This document shows, in pieces, positions 1 to 7,164 of a DNA stretch of 11,910 nucleotides. This DNA comes from Sedimenticola sp. (GTDB lineage: Bacteria; Pseudomonadota; Gammaproteobacteria; Chromatiales; Chromatiaceae), in the NCBI GenBank assembly GCA_027038775.1, contig JALWGP010000179.1, positions 1-11,910 of the forward strand. The letters run 5' to 3'. Numbering within the stretch: position 1 is the stretch's first letter; every line of letters starts with the position of its first letter. The notes under the pieces were generated by a model. It saw only the letters and a list, made by a program, of their open reading frames with translations. It was not told the origin of the DNA and did not search any database. The translations under genes were made by a program, and so were the position numbers.

Positions 1-146
1 GGGTTGCCCGAAAGATCGGCGAGAACTCCCATGACGAATGGAAGCTGGATCTTCTTTTCCGCGCCATAGAGTTCCACGTCATATTCGATCTGTACCCGGG
101 GCGCCCGGTTACGGGCAATGAATTTCTGACTACTGGGTTCTGCCAT
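1..146 (-). CDS. tssB: TssB (VipA/ImpB) type VI secretion sheath small subunit, N-terminal fragment
   Basis: Only the first 48 codons are inside the window; the gene continues past the left edge. The product starts MAEPSSQKFIARNRAPRVQI and continues with IEYDVELYGAEKKIQLPFV and MGVLADLSGN, the strongly conserved N-terminus of the TssB family. TssB pairs with TssC to build the contractile cytoplasmic sheath that propels the Hcp tube in type VI secretion. The ATG at 146-144 has a strong ribosome site (GGAGGA, minus strand, about 158-153) six bases upstream. It follows tssA after a 74-bp gap on the same strand, the usual tssA-tssB-tssC order, so both are probably co-transcribed. The identity is certain at family level; nothing can be said about the C-terminal half. 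Confidence 0.95.
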   Translation of the reverse strand, partial: MAEPSSQKFIARNRAPRVQIEYDVELYGAEKKIQLPFVMGVLADLSGN

Positions 147-220
147 GATGTTTCCTCCGAATGCTGCCTCTCTCTAACGAGACATAAAAAGCCCTCTGTT
201 GTGGCCATAGACTGGTGGTG

Positions 221-1279
221 TCAATCCTCCTCTTCCTCCGTACCCATCAATTCCTCCACTTGGCGGGCGGCGTCCGGCACCAGGTCGCGGATGATGGCCA
301 GGAAATCCATGTGGACCAGCCGGCGGGCACGCCGCATCAGTAGTGGCACCGGGCTGGCGGGTTCGTTGCGTTCATAGAATTCGCATATGGCGTCCAACAT
401 CCGAACGACGTCATCACGATTGCGGATGCCCTGGGGTGCCGCAACGGCGGAGACAGCAGCCTGTGCCTCGGGCACTGTGGTATCGGATGCAGATTCCGGC
501 AACGCCCCCTCGGTCGCTTCGATAGGTGCGTCCCCACGGCGCCGGGTGAGCATTTCCTGTAACAGGCGGTCCGTCTCGTGAAGTGCCTTCACGAGACGGT
601 CGAAGTCGGGAAGCGCGTCGGGATGAGGTGCCTTTTCCTGCAACAGCTGCTGGATGTCCGAGAGGGCCTTACGGGCGGACGTGGTCGCCTGCGCCGTCTC
701 CTCGAGGGATTCTGGCGTGGCCTGCAGGAAGGCGGCCTCGATCAGGGACTCGGTGGGGGTTTCTGCCATGCCCTCCGGCGCCTGTCGCTTGCCGATGGCA
801 ATCTCGTGATCGCGTAGACTGAAACAGCCGATGCCGCGGGCGCAGACCAAGGGAGCATCTAGGAGAGGAGTGAGCAAGCCCGCCGAGGTGCCCAGTACGG
901 CAAGGGTATTGAAGCGGATGGTGGGATCGAAATCGTCGTCAGGATCGAGTTGCGGGTGCAGGCAGTCCCAATAGCGTTGGAGCAGGGACCGGATCAGTTC
1001 GAGCCCAGAGGCGATTCCGGGCAAGCCATCGAGGTGGGCGCGGGCATTGGCATAATGTGTGGCTGCGCGCAGATCCTTGCTTGCTTGGAGTACTTCGACC
1101 GCAAGCGAAGCCACCTCCTTCCATTCAGGTGGCTCCGCCGGCTCGACCACGTCGCCGATCTGGCGCTCCGGCTTCCCCCGGGCCGTCTCTTCCAGCTTGA
1201 TGAAACGCGAATCATACTCGAGATCCTCCCCGCAAGGCGTCTCTTCTGAGACTGGCTCGAGAAGGCTTTCCGTGTCCAC
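221..1279 (-). CDS. tssA: TssA (ImpA) type VI secretion baseplate/cap protein
   Basis: The product has 352 residues from the GTG at 1279. Residues 9-23 carry the ImpA N-terminal signature (PVSEETPCGEDLEYD), followed by the conserved ALAVE-like helix, the LDGLPGIASGLELI stretch and the WDCLHPQLDPDDDFDPTIRFN block. A low-complexity linker follows, then a C-terminal block near residues 284-346 with RDDVVRMLDAICEFYERNEP and SPVPLLMRRARRLV, as in the short TssA1-like class that forms ring oligomers at the baseplate and primes sheath and tube assembly. The open frame extends upstream to a GTG at 1330, but those extra residues (MWEWYPRINKS) are not family-like. The GTG at 1279 matches where TssA proteins begin and has a G-run (GGGGGGAG) just upstream. 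It heads the operon containing tssB and diverges from fleQ. Family assignment is firm; the start is an inference. Confidence 0.92.
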   Translation of the reverse strand: MDTESLLEPVSEETPCGEDLEYDSRFIKLEETARGKPERQIGDVVEPAEPPEWKEVASLAVEVLQASKDLRAATHYANARAHLDGLPGIASGLELIRSLLQRYWDCLHPQLDPDDDFDPTIRFNTLAVLGTSAGLLTPLLDAPLVCARGIGCFSLRDHEIAIGKRQAPEGMAETPTESLIEAAFLQATPESLEETAQATTSARKALSDIQQLLQEKAPHPDALPDFDRLVKALHETDRLLQEMLTRRRGDAPIEATEGALPESASDTTVPEAQAAVSAVAAPQGIRNRDDVVRMLDAICEFYERNEPASPVPLLMRRARRLVHMDFLAIIRDLVPDAARQVEELMGTEEEED

Positions 1280-1312
1280 AGCTCCCCCCAGATCTGGACT
1301 TTTATTAATTCG

Positions 1313-1340
1313 AGGATACCATTCCCACACCCAATATCAA
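1313..1340 (-). promoter_or_regulatory. Candidate sigma-70 promoter for tssA-tssB
   Basis: On the minus strand TTGATA (1340-1335; 5 of 6 to TTGACA) and TATCCT (1318-1313; 4 of 6 to TATAAT) are 16 bp apart. Transcription would begin near 1306, giving a leader of about 26 nt before the GTG at 1279. If this is right, the longer tssA frame from 1330 cannot be made from this transcript. The call rests on by-eye motif matching only. Confidence 0.4.
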
Positions 1341-1348
1341 CAGTCTGC

Positions 1349-1361
1349 CCAAGGTCCTTGG
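1349..1361. repeat. Perfect 13-bp palindrome upstream of the tssA promoter
   Basis: CCAAGGTCCTTGG consists of two 6-bp arms around one central T. It ends 9 bp upstream of the candidate tssA -35 element, inside the 272-bp divergent region shared by tssA and fleQ. Its position would suit an operator for a dimeric regulator of the secretion genes. A chance palindrome cannot be excluded. Confidence 0.35.
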
Positions 1362-1551
1362 CCCCTGAATAACTTTCCCGGTGCGTCTGCCTTTTCGGTG
1401 TTCTCCGTCTGGCAGTGACTCGGAGGTCTATGTTGTCTTTTTTACCCTGCCGGGTGGATACAAAAAATGTTAACCTGCGCACGTATTAAGGAATCGAAGC
1501 GGATGGATTGGACGATAGGTCCGGCTGTGACTGACAAGGGGAGCACTGGCA

Positions 1552-2985
1552 GTGTCTGAACCGGTACTGGTCTACGAAGCGGAGGGAGCGGAACAGAGCG
1601 GCCTCAAGGCCATCCTCGAATTCCTTGGGCATCCGGTGACATTGGTGTCGACACCGGAGGCGCTCGATCAATCGCTGGAGGAGGCGCCTCCGGACCTGCT
1701 GACGGTGGTTGTTGCCGGCGAGACGGACGAGGCCCGTCAGCGGGAGCTCGTCGCCCTCATCGGTGCCGCGGCGCCCGGGCTGCTGCCCATCGTCCTGTTC
1801 CGCCCGGCCGGGGAGGGGGAACCGCCGGTGCTGCTCAGCTATCCCTCCGAGTGGCCCCTGGTGCAGCTGCCCCCGAGCCATGAGCAGCTTTCCCAGGCGC
1901 TCGAACAGGCCCGTGACGGGCGCCGGGAGATGAAGCAGAAGAAAGCGGGCCGACCTTCCCACCTCTTCCGCAGCCTCATCGGCCGCAGTCCCGCCATCCA
2001 GCGCATCCGCAACGAGATCCAGCAGGCCGGGCCCACCGAGGCCAATGTGCTTATCCTCGGTGAATCGGGCACGGGGAAGGAGGTGGTGGCACGCAACATC
2101 CACTACTACTCCAAGCGGCGGGACAAGCCCTTTGTGCCGGTCAACTGCGGGGCCATTCCCAGGGATCTCCTCGAATCGGAGCTGTTCGGACATGAGAAGG
2201 GAGCCTTCACCGGGGCTCTGACGGCGCGCGAGGGGCGCTTTGCCATGGCGGCCGGCGGCACGCTCTTCCTGGACGAGATCGGCGAGATGCCGATGGAGAT
2301 GCAGGTCAAACTGCTGCGGGTTCTCGAGGAGCGCACCTTCGAACGGGTGGGCGGAAACCGTACCATCCAGGCCGATGTGCGCATCGTGGCCGCCACCAAC
2401 CGGGACCTGGAGGCCATGGTCCGTGAAGGCAAGTTTCGCGAGGATCTCTTCTACCGGCTGGAGGTGTTCCCCATCTACCTGCCACCGCTGCGTGAGCGCA
2501 TCGAGGATCTGCCCCTGCTCATCGCCCAGCTCAACGAGCGGCTGGAGCACGAAAAGCAGTGCTCGGTGCGCCTCTCCCCGGAAGCGGTGATGACGCTCTC
2601 CCGGTACTCCTGGCCGGGCAACGTGCGTGAGCTGGCCAACCTGATGGAGCGGCTGGCCATCCAGTACCCCCACGGCCTGGTGCAGGTGCAGGACCTGCCT
2701 TCGAAATACCGCGCGGGCGTGGAGTTCGACTCCTCTCCCGTGTTGCAGGAGGAGCTGCTTGCCGAGCCCGAGTCCAACATGGCGGCCGCGGTGACGGGAA
2801 GTGCGGTACCCCAGATCCCGCCGGGCGGGCTGGACCTGAAGTCCTACATCTCGGAGATGGAGATGACCCTCATCCGACAGGCGCTGGAGGAGTCCGGCGG
2901 TGTGGTGGCGCATGCGGCGAAGCTGCTGGGGCTGAGGCGCACGACGCTTGCCGAGAAGATGCGCAAGTATGGCCTGAGCCGTTGA
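1552..2985 (+). CDS. fleQ: FleQ/FlrA sigma-54-dependent flagellar master regulator and c-di-GMP receptor
   Basis: The product has 477 residues, close to P. aeruginosa FleQ. Residues 1-120 form a receiver-like FleQ domain. The AAA+ domain has Walker A GESGTGKE (170-177), the sigma-54 contact loop GAFTGA (217-222), Walker [10 protein letters not shown] (238-246) and the SWPGNVREL sensor-2 helix (353-361). A Fis-type helix-turn-helix ends the protein (about 448-475: [20 protein letters not shown]). The c-di-GMP-binding residues of Pseudomonas FleQ appear conserved: LFRSLIG (138-144) and [11 protein letters not shown] (180-190), so R140, R181 and N182 match the known R144, R185 and N186. FleQ activates RpoN-dependent flagellar promoters, and candidate sigma-54 promoters lie upstream of flgA, flgB and the second cyclase here. 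The GTG start at 1552 has AAGGGGAG eight bases upstream. Its stop codon directly abuts that of the converging pilZ gene. No convincing promoter was found in the tssA-fleQ gap. Confidence 0.95.
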   Translation: MSEPVLVYEAEGAEQSGLKAILEFLGHPVTLVSTPEALDQSLEEAPPDLLTVVVAGETDEARQRELVALIGAAAPGLLPIVLFRPAGEGEPPVLLSYPSEWPLVQLPPSHEQLSQALEQARDGRREMKQKKAGRPSHLFRSLIGRSPAIQRIRNEIQQAGPTEANVLILGESGTGKEVVARNIHYYSKRRDKPFVPVNCGAIPRDLLESELFGHEKGAFTGALTAREGRFAMAAGGTLFLDEIGEMPMEMQVKLLRVLEERTFERVGGNRTIQADVRIVAATNRDLEAMVREGKFREDLFYRLEVFPIYLPPLRERIEDLPLLIAQLNERLEHEKQCSVRLSPEAVMTLSRYSWPGNVRELANLMERLAIQYPHGLVQVQDLPSKYRAGVEFDSSPVLQEELLAEPESNMAAAVTGSAVPQIPPGGLDLKSYISEMEMTLIRQALEESGGVVAHAAKLLGLRRTTLAEKMRKYGLSR

Positions 2986-3624
2986 TCAGGGCTCCTGCTC
3001 CACTTCCTGCGTGCCTTGCCGTCTGAGTACAGCCTCCTTGCACAGCACGTGACGAATGATGAGGTCGGAGTCTTCCTCGCGCATGTGCTTGAACTCCACG
3101 CCCACCCGGTAGGGGAAGGGGTCGGAGCCTGGTTCCCTCTCCTGGCGGCAGTAGACCACCCGGGCGAAGGACTCGATGCCGATGCCCGTCAGCGGCAGGA
3201 GCACGCGCAGTTTCAGGATCTTGCCCGCCTCGATTGGATCCTGCACCTGGAAGGACATGCCGCCTGCGCTGAGGTTGACCTCCTGTGACGGCAGGTTTTC
3301 CACGTTGTTGTCGGCGAGGAACAGCACCTCGGCCAGCATGTCGAGCTTGTCGTTGATGGCCTGCAGGTAATGGGCAAGGTCTTCCGACCGTTCCTTCAGC
3401 CGTGCCATCACGGGCCGCAGGGAACGGTCGATGGCGGCGAACTTCGCCTTGATGTTGAAGCTGTTGGTTTCGTTGTTGGACTCCTTGTTCTCCTGCTCCA
3501 GGTAGGCCTCCTCGTCGACAAGGTGGTAGGTGAGCACGACGTCGTCGCTGATGCGGAAGAAGCCGCGTCGCTCTCTCATTTCGTTGCAGTCGAGTTGGGC
3601 CGTGGGCCTTTCCCGGTTCATCAT
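2986..3624 (-). CDS. PilZ-domain c-di-GMP-binding protein coupled to the stator genes
   Basis: This 212-residue protein has both PilZ signatures: RxxxR as RGFFR (20-24) and NxSxxG as NLSAGG (117-122). The two are normally much closer together; here about 90 residues separate them, and most of that stretch (about 54-105) looks like one or two long amphipathic helices (for example SLRPVMARLKERSEDLAHYL). A helical elaboration of this kind is known in tetrameric PilZ proteins of xanthomonads, but whether this is the same type is unproven. There is no YcgR N-terminal domain, so it is not FlgZ/YcgR by architecture. The start overlaps the pomB stop by 4 bp (ATGA), and AAGGTGGA lies just upstream, indicating translational coupling as the third gene of pomA-pomB-pilZ. 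The context suggests it senses c-di-GMP and adjusts the flagellar stator. A second ATG directly follows the first. Confidence 0.88.
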   Translation of the reverse strand: MMNRERPTAQLDCNEMRERRGFFRISDDVVLTYHLVDEEAYLEQENKESNNETNSFNIKAKFAAIDRSLRPVMARLKERSEDLAHYLQAINDKLDMLAEVLFLADNNVENLPSQEVNLSAGGMSFQVQDPIEAGKILKLRVLLPLTGIGIESFARVVYCRQEREPGSDPFPYRVGVEFKHMREEDSDLIIRHVLCKEAVLRRQGTQEVEQEP

Positions 3625-4553
3625 TCCACCTTCTTCACTGCCGGGGTAATGGGATCATGGGCAGGGGGATCGGCCTCGGTTCCCTCTCCCGCCGCCTCTG
3701 TCGTTTCTCCGTCACCGGTTGCCAGCTCGTCGGGCTGTTTCTCGATGTCCCTTCCGTAGACCAGTGTCACCTCCACGCGGCGGTTCTGGGCGCGGCCTTC
3801 GGGTGTATCGTTGGAGGCCAGGGGGCGTGTTTCTCCGTAGGCGGCGATCTGGAACCGTTTCTGGTCGATGGAGCCGTCCTTGCTCAGTTCGTGGATCACC
3901 GTCACCGCGCGCGAGGAGGAGAGTTCCCAGTTGGAGCGAAAGCGGTTGTTGTGGATGGGCACGTCGTCGGTATGGCCCGACACCACGATGGCGCCGCGCG
4001 TCGTCTTCAGCGCCTGGATCATTTTGTCGATCACCTTGCGGAAGGGTTTGATCAGCTCGGCGCTTCCGGAAGGAAAGGAACCTTTCTCCCGGATACGGAT
4101 GATGATCTTGCGTCCCTGGGTCTCCACCTCGATCAGCCCCTGCTCGATCTCCTCGGCCAGGGCCAGCTTGATCTTCTCGCTCTCCTTCTCGATATCCTCC
4201 TTCTCCTCGTCGGTGGGGCTCTGGAGCTCATCGCCGAGTACGGGGAACTGGCGATAGTCATCGATGGTGGACTGCCTCACCTGGTTGAGGGGGGTGGGTT
4301 GTGTGCGGCCCGGTGAAAACTCCTGGGCGATCACGTTGACCCCCTTGGGAGGATCCTTCACCTTCACCTCGCGCTGGACGCCGAAAGCCTCCTTCATGGA
4401 GCCGGCCACCTGCTTGTACTTCTGGGCATCCATTTCGGAGAAGGAGAAGAGGAGCACGAAGAAAGCGAGCAGCAGGGACATGAGATCCGCGAAGGTCATG
4501 ACCCACATGGGGATCCCTTCGGGACATTTTGCTTGCTGGCAGTCGTCGCTCAT
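3621..4553 (-). CDS. pomB: PomB/MotB-type flagellar stator subunit B
   Basis: This 310-residue inner-membrane protein has a single transmembrane segment (about 16-38, WVMTFADLMSLLLAFFVLLF) containing the ion-binding aspartate D23. Next come the plug/linker region (SEMDAQKYKQVAGSMKEAFG, 39-58), an acidic linker, and an OmpA-like peptidoglycan-binding domain with VSGHTDDVPI (191-200), NWELSSSRA (208-216) and NRRVEV (257-262). The N-terminal region, including KDPPKGVNVIAQEFSPGR and the later GRKIIIRIREKGSFPSGSA, resembles Vibrio PomB much more than Pseudomonas MotD as recalled, which suggests a sodium-driven stator; ion choice cannot be read from sequence alone. It forms the stator with PomA and anchors it to the cell wall. 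It begins 27 bp after pomA, with a weak ribosome site, and overlaps pilZ by 4 bp. The last 40 residues are an acidic, low-complexity tail. Confidence 0.93.
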   Translation of the reverse strand: MSDDCQQAKCPEGIPMWVMTFADLMSLLLAFFVLLFSFSEMDAQKYKQVAGSMKEAFGVQREVKVKDPPKGVNVIAQEFSPGRTQPTPLNQVRQSTIDDYRQFPVLGDELQSPTDEEKEDIEKESEKIKLALAEEIEQGLIEVETQGRKIIIRIREKGSFPSGSAELIKPFRKVIDKMIQALKTTRGAIVVSGHTDDVPIHNNRFRSNWELSSSRAVTVIHELSKDGSIDQKRFQIAAYGETRPLASNDTPEGRAQNRRVEVTLVYGRDIEKQPDELATGDGETTEAAGEGTEADPPAHDPITPAVKKVE

Positions 4554-4580
4554 GGTTCGTTCAGCCCGGTCTCTCCGGGA

Positions 4581-5348
4581 TCAGGCCGCCTTTTCAGCCT
4601 TGTCCGCCTTCTCACCGTCCGGCAGGTAGGTGCGCAGCATGCCTTCGATGACACGTGGGTTCATGCCTTCCTGGATGGCGGAGACGCCCTCGAGGATCAT
4701 CGATTTGTTGATGCGCTCCTCCTTGCTGCGGATGGCCAGCTTGTCAGCGATGGGCAGGGCGATGGCATTGGCGATCACGGCGCCGTAGAAAGTGGTGAGC
4801 AGGGCCACCGCCATGGCGGGCCCCAGTGCCTTGGGATCGTCCATGCTGGACATCATCTGCACCAGGCCGATGAGAGTGCCGATCATGCCCATGGCAGGGG
4901 CGATGTCCCCGATCGACTTGAATATGGCCACGCCGTCCTCGTTGCGCTCGATGGTGAGGTTGATGTCCTTGGAAAGCATCTTGCGGACGAATTCGGCGTC
5001 GTGGCCGTCCACCAGCAGTTCGATCCCCTTCTTGAGGAACGGGTTCTGCACCTCCACCTGTTCCAGGCCGAGCAACCCCTCCTTGCGTGCGATATTGGCC
5101 AGCTCCACGCTCTGCTCGATGATCTCCTCGGGCTTCTGGGCCTTGTGGATGAACGCCTTCATGGCCACGTTGAAGGCGCCGAGGGTGTAGGAGAGAGGGA
5201 ATTTCATCAAGGTCACCATCAGGGTGCCGCCGACGACGATCATGAGGCCGGGAATGTTGATGAACATTCCAAAGTCTCCGCCCAGCATGATGGAGACGAT
5301 GATCGCCGCCATGGCGCCGAGGAAGCCGATTAGTGTGGCCAGGTCCAT
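4581..5348 (-). CDS. pomA: PomA/MotA-type flagellar stator subunit A
   Basis: This 255-residue protein has four predicted membrane segments (about 4-22, 30-48, 148-168 and 178-200) and a cytoplasmic loop between the second and third. It aligns by eye with Vibrio PomA almost without gaps. It starts MDLATLIGFLG, has the rotor-facing charged residues R88, K89, E96 and E99, and keeps GDIAPAMGMIGTLIGL with D148, P151 and T158, then ALLTTFYGA with T185 and T186. The threonines are associated with sodium coordination in PomA, but some proton stators also have threonine there. Five PomA subunits around two PomB form the torque-generating ion channel. The ATG at 5348 has a perfect GGAGG eight bases upstream (minus strand, 5361-5357). 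It is the first gene of pomA-pomB-pilZ and has its own sigma-28 promoter. Confidence 0.94.
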   Translation of the reverse strand: MDLATLIGFLGAMAAIIVSIMLGGDFGMFINIPGLMIVVGGTLMVTLMKFPLSYTLGAFNVAMKAFIHKAQKPEEIIEQSVELANIARKEGLLGLEQVEVQNPFLKKGIELLVDGHDAEFVRKMLSKDINLTIERNEDGVAIFKSIGDIAPAMGMIGTLIGLVQMMSSMDDPKALGPAMAVALLTTFYGAVIANAIALPIADKLAIRSKEERINKSMILEGVSAIQEGMNPRVIEGMLRTYLPDGEKADKAEKAA

Positions 5349-5439
5349 GTCATGAGCCTCCGGTCAGGACGGGTTTCTGTGTTCTGTTGTGGGTGGTGGA
5401 GAGCAGTGGAACGGTGTTTCCGCCTTTCTCTCTCTTTTC

Positions 5440-5466
5440 GTATCGACACCTGGGAGGCTTTCTTTA
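5440..5466 (-). promoter_or_regulatory. Sigma-28 (FliA) promoter for pomA-pomB-pilZ
   Basis: On the minus strand TAAAGAAA (5466-5459) and GTCGATAC (5447-5440) are separated by exactly 11 bp. The enterobacterial FliA consensus is TAAAGTTT, 11 bp, GCCGATAA, so 5 of 8 and 6 of 8 positions match, including the TAAAG and CGATA cores. Transcription would start near 5433, about 85 nt before the pomA ATG. Control of stator genes by FliA is the rule in other bacteria. Confidence 0.7.
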
Positions 5467-5480
5467 GAATGCATGGCGGG

Positions 5481-5576
5481 TCATTTCATCTCGCAGCGGT
5501 TCCTTCCCCGTTTCTTTGCTTCGTAGAGGGCCTGGTCGGCCCGTTCAAAGGCGCTTTCGGGCGTGTCGCCCTCGCG
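5481..5576 (-). pseudogene. Orphaned C-terminal coding tail of the first GGDEF cyclase
   Basis: Directly after the TAG at 5579-5577, the same reading frame continues for 31 sense codons to a TGA at 5483-5481. It encodes REGDTPESAFERADQALYEA followed by KKRGRNRCEMK. This is the canonical end of a GGDEF domain (the ADxALYxAKxxGRNR motif), so the stretch is coding sequence separated from its gene by one stop codon. It shows no sign of decay and has no start codon or ribosome site of its own. It would be translated only by readthrough, or if the TAG is a sequencing error. Confidence 0.85.
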
Positions 5577-7049
5577 CTACTCGCTCAGGCCGCAGGAGAC
5601 GGTGATGGCGACCTTCTTCTCCCGGAAGTGGAACCCGCAGTTCTCGATCCGCTGGCGCAGCTTCTCCGCCGCATTCATGGCTGCTTCCGCCGTGGTTTCC
5701 GGCATGAGGATGACGATCTCCTCTCCGCCGTAGCGGCCGATGAAATCGGTCTTCCGGGTGGCCAGGGAGAGCTCGCGGGCGATGATGCGCAGGGCCTTGT
5801 CGCCCGCCTGGTGGCCGTAGGTGTCGTTGATCCGCTTGAAGCGGTCCACGTCCACGATGACGATGGAGAGAGGTGAACCGTAGCGTTTCCAACGTTCGTA
5901 CTCCTGCTCCAGCCGCTCCTCGTAGGCGAAGCGGTTGGGCAGCCCGGTGAGCGCGTCGGTGAAGGCCTGGCGCCGCTCCTCGCGGACCTGGTTGCGCAGG
6001 GTCTCCGTCTCCTCTTCCATGGCTTGGATCTTTTTCATGAGGGAAGCCATCTCCCTCTCCTTGTGCTCGATCAGCTGCTGTTCGACGGTCTGGTGCTTCT
6101 CCATGCGCTCGCGGATGGTGTCCACCCGTTCCTGCACAAGCGCCTTCAGCATGCCGAGGTCGGTGGCGTCGCGGGCCCGTGACTCCATGTCGCGGGTCTG
6201 TTCCTCGATTTCGGCATCGAGTTTCCTGCGGTTGGCGAAGACCTCATTGGTGCTGTTGTCGGTGGTTTCCAGTGCGCCCTCGATGTGGGTGAGGCGTTCG
6301 GTGAGCTGGCCGAGGAACTTCTCCAGTTCGAGCCGTTCCCGTTCCACCCGGCCGCGGATGTCCTGGATGAGCTGGTTGATCTGCTCGAGGATGTCGGGGA
6401 TCCGTTCCGCTTGCAGTCCCCTGTCCACGTCTTCCTTGAGCGTTTCCAGTTGGCCCTCCAGTTCCGGGGGGGGGCAAAGGTTGCTGAGCAGTTCAAGCAG
6501 CCGGTGCTGCACGGCCTTCAGGAAGTCCCCGGAGTCAGGCTCGTTGCGGGTGCTGTTGCCGAAGAGGGAGGCGAGCAGCCCCGATTTCCTGGCCGGCCTG
6601 CCCGTGGAGCCCTCCCGGAAGGCCTCATTGAGCAAGCTGGCGCAGCGTTCAAGAACCTCCAGCGCCTGGATCTCGTCCCTGGCGGTGCGTCCCTGCTCCA
6701 TGAGTTCACGCCACTCTTCCTTGAGATGGACGGGTACTTCCAGGTCCCCGAACGCCTTGGCGAGGATCTGCCCCGGTTCGCGGGCCGGCCGGTTCTCCTC
6801 GGCGCGCATAAGTGCCCGATAGAGGATCTCGGAGTAGTTCTTCAGGTCGGGCAACGAATCATGGGTGCGCAGCTCGTCCTGCAGCCGCTCCAGGACCCCA
6901 TCGAGGCGATCGTCCCAACCGTGGGCGGCGAAGGTCAGGCGCAGCAGGATGTCCCGGAAGTACCGCAGGTTCTCCCCGTCGTCCGTGGTGCAGGTGACTG
7001 TCTCGGAACACGCCTTGGTATTCATGTTGCCCGGTTCCCCGAAATTCAT
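5577..7049 (-). CDS. GGDEF diguanylate cyclase with long helical N-terminus, truncated by an amber codon
   Basis: The 490-residue product is cytoplasmic with no membrane segment. Residues about 1-190 are mostly helical, of the LRYFRDILLRLTFAAHGWDD type seen in some Pseudomonas cyclases, and about 190-360 are charged and heptad-rich, suggesting a coiled coil that dimerises the enzyme. The GGDEF domain starts at DALTGLPNR (365-373), with metal-site D400 in IVDVDRFKRIND, the inhibitory RxxD site RKTD (432-435) and the active-site loop GGEEI (441-445; I where F or L is usual). It should make c-di-GMP from two GTP. The frame ends at VSCGLSE with TAG, while the missing 31 residues follow in frame to 5481, so the annotated protein lacks the last helix and strand of the domain and may be inactive or unstable. 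An alternative start is the ATG at 7025 (MNTKACSE), with GGGGAA upstream. A sigma-28 promoter lies just upstream. No sensory ligand can be inferred. Confidence 0.88.
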   Translation of the reverse strand: MNFGEPGNMNTKACSETVTCTTDDGENLRYFRDILLRLTFAAHGWDDRLDGVLERLQDELRTHDSLPDLKNYSEILYRALMRAEENRPAREPGQILAKAFGDLEVPVHLKEEWRELMEQGRTARDEIQALEVLERCASLLNEAFREGSTGRPARKSGLLASLFGNSTRNEPDSGDFLKAVQHRLLELLSNLCPPPELEGQLETLKEDVDRGLQAERIPDILEQINQLIQDIRGRVERERLELEKFLGQLTERLTHIEGALETTDNSTNEVFANRRKLDAEIEEQTRDMESRARDATDLGMLKALVQERVDTIRERMEKHQTVEQQLIEHKEREMASLMKKIQAMEEETETLRNQVREERRQAFTDALTGLPNRFAYEERLEQEYERWKRYGSPLSIVIVDVDRFKRINDTYGHQAGDKALRIIARELSLATRKTDFIGRYGGEEIVILMPETTAEAAMNAAEKLRQRIENCGFHFREKKVAITVSCGLSE

Positions 7050-7077
7050 GGCTGTGCCGGAAATTCATCTGCTGTAG

Positions 7078-7104
7078 ATGTCGGCAAAACGTCGGGAAAC
7101 TTGA
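7078..7104 (-). promoter_or_regulatory. Sigma-28 (FliA) promoter for the first GGDEF cyclase
   Basis: On the minus strand TCAAGTTT (7104-7097; 7 of 8 to TAAAGTTT) is followed after exactly 11 bp by GCCGACAT (7085-7078; 6 of 8 to GCCGATAA). The expected transcription start near 7071 gives a leader of about 22 nt to the ATG at 7049 or 46 nt to the ATG at 7025. This is the best by-eye sigma-28 match in the window and makes the cyclase a likely late flagellar-class gene. Confidence 0.7.
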
Positions 7105-7164
7105 GTGTGGCTTTGGAGAGGGGGCCTTGTCTGTGTACCGGTTCAGGTTTCGTGTAACCGCGAG

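Noticed and set aside
1280..1330. tssA starting at the upstream GTG (1330)
   Set aside because: The 17 extra residues are unlike TssA, no ribosome site precedes them, and the candidate promoter would start RNA downstream of this codon.
1433..1489. fleQ sigma-70 promoter (TTGTCT at 1433-1438, or TATTAA at 1484-1489)
   Set aside because: No pair of -35 and -10 elements has acceptable match and spacing; the fleQ promoter cannot be placed by eye.
1486..2913. Long minus-strand open frame (475 residues) opposite fleQ
   Set aside because: It is a shadow of GC-rich fleQ codons: composition is rich in H, R, Q and L, no family is recognisable, and fleQ itself is unambiguous.
5577..5579. UAG recoded as an amino acid (for example pyrrolysine) in the first cyclase
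   Set aside because: UAG ends flgB (11168-11170) and the second cyclase (7466-7464) at natural family lengths, so general recoding is unlikely; a nonsense change or read error is simpler.
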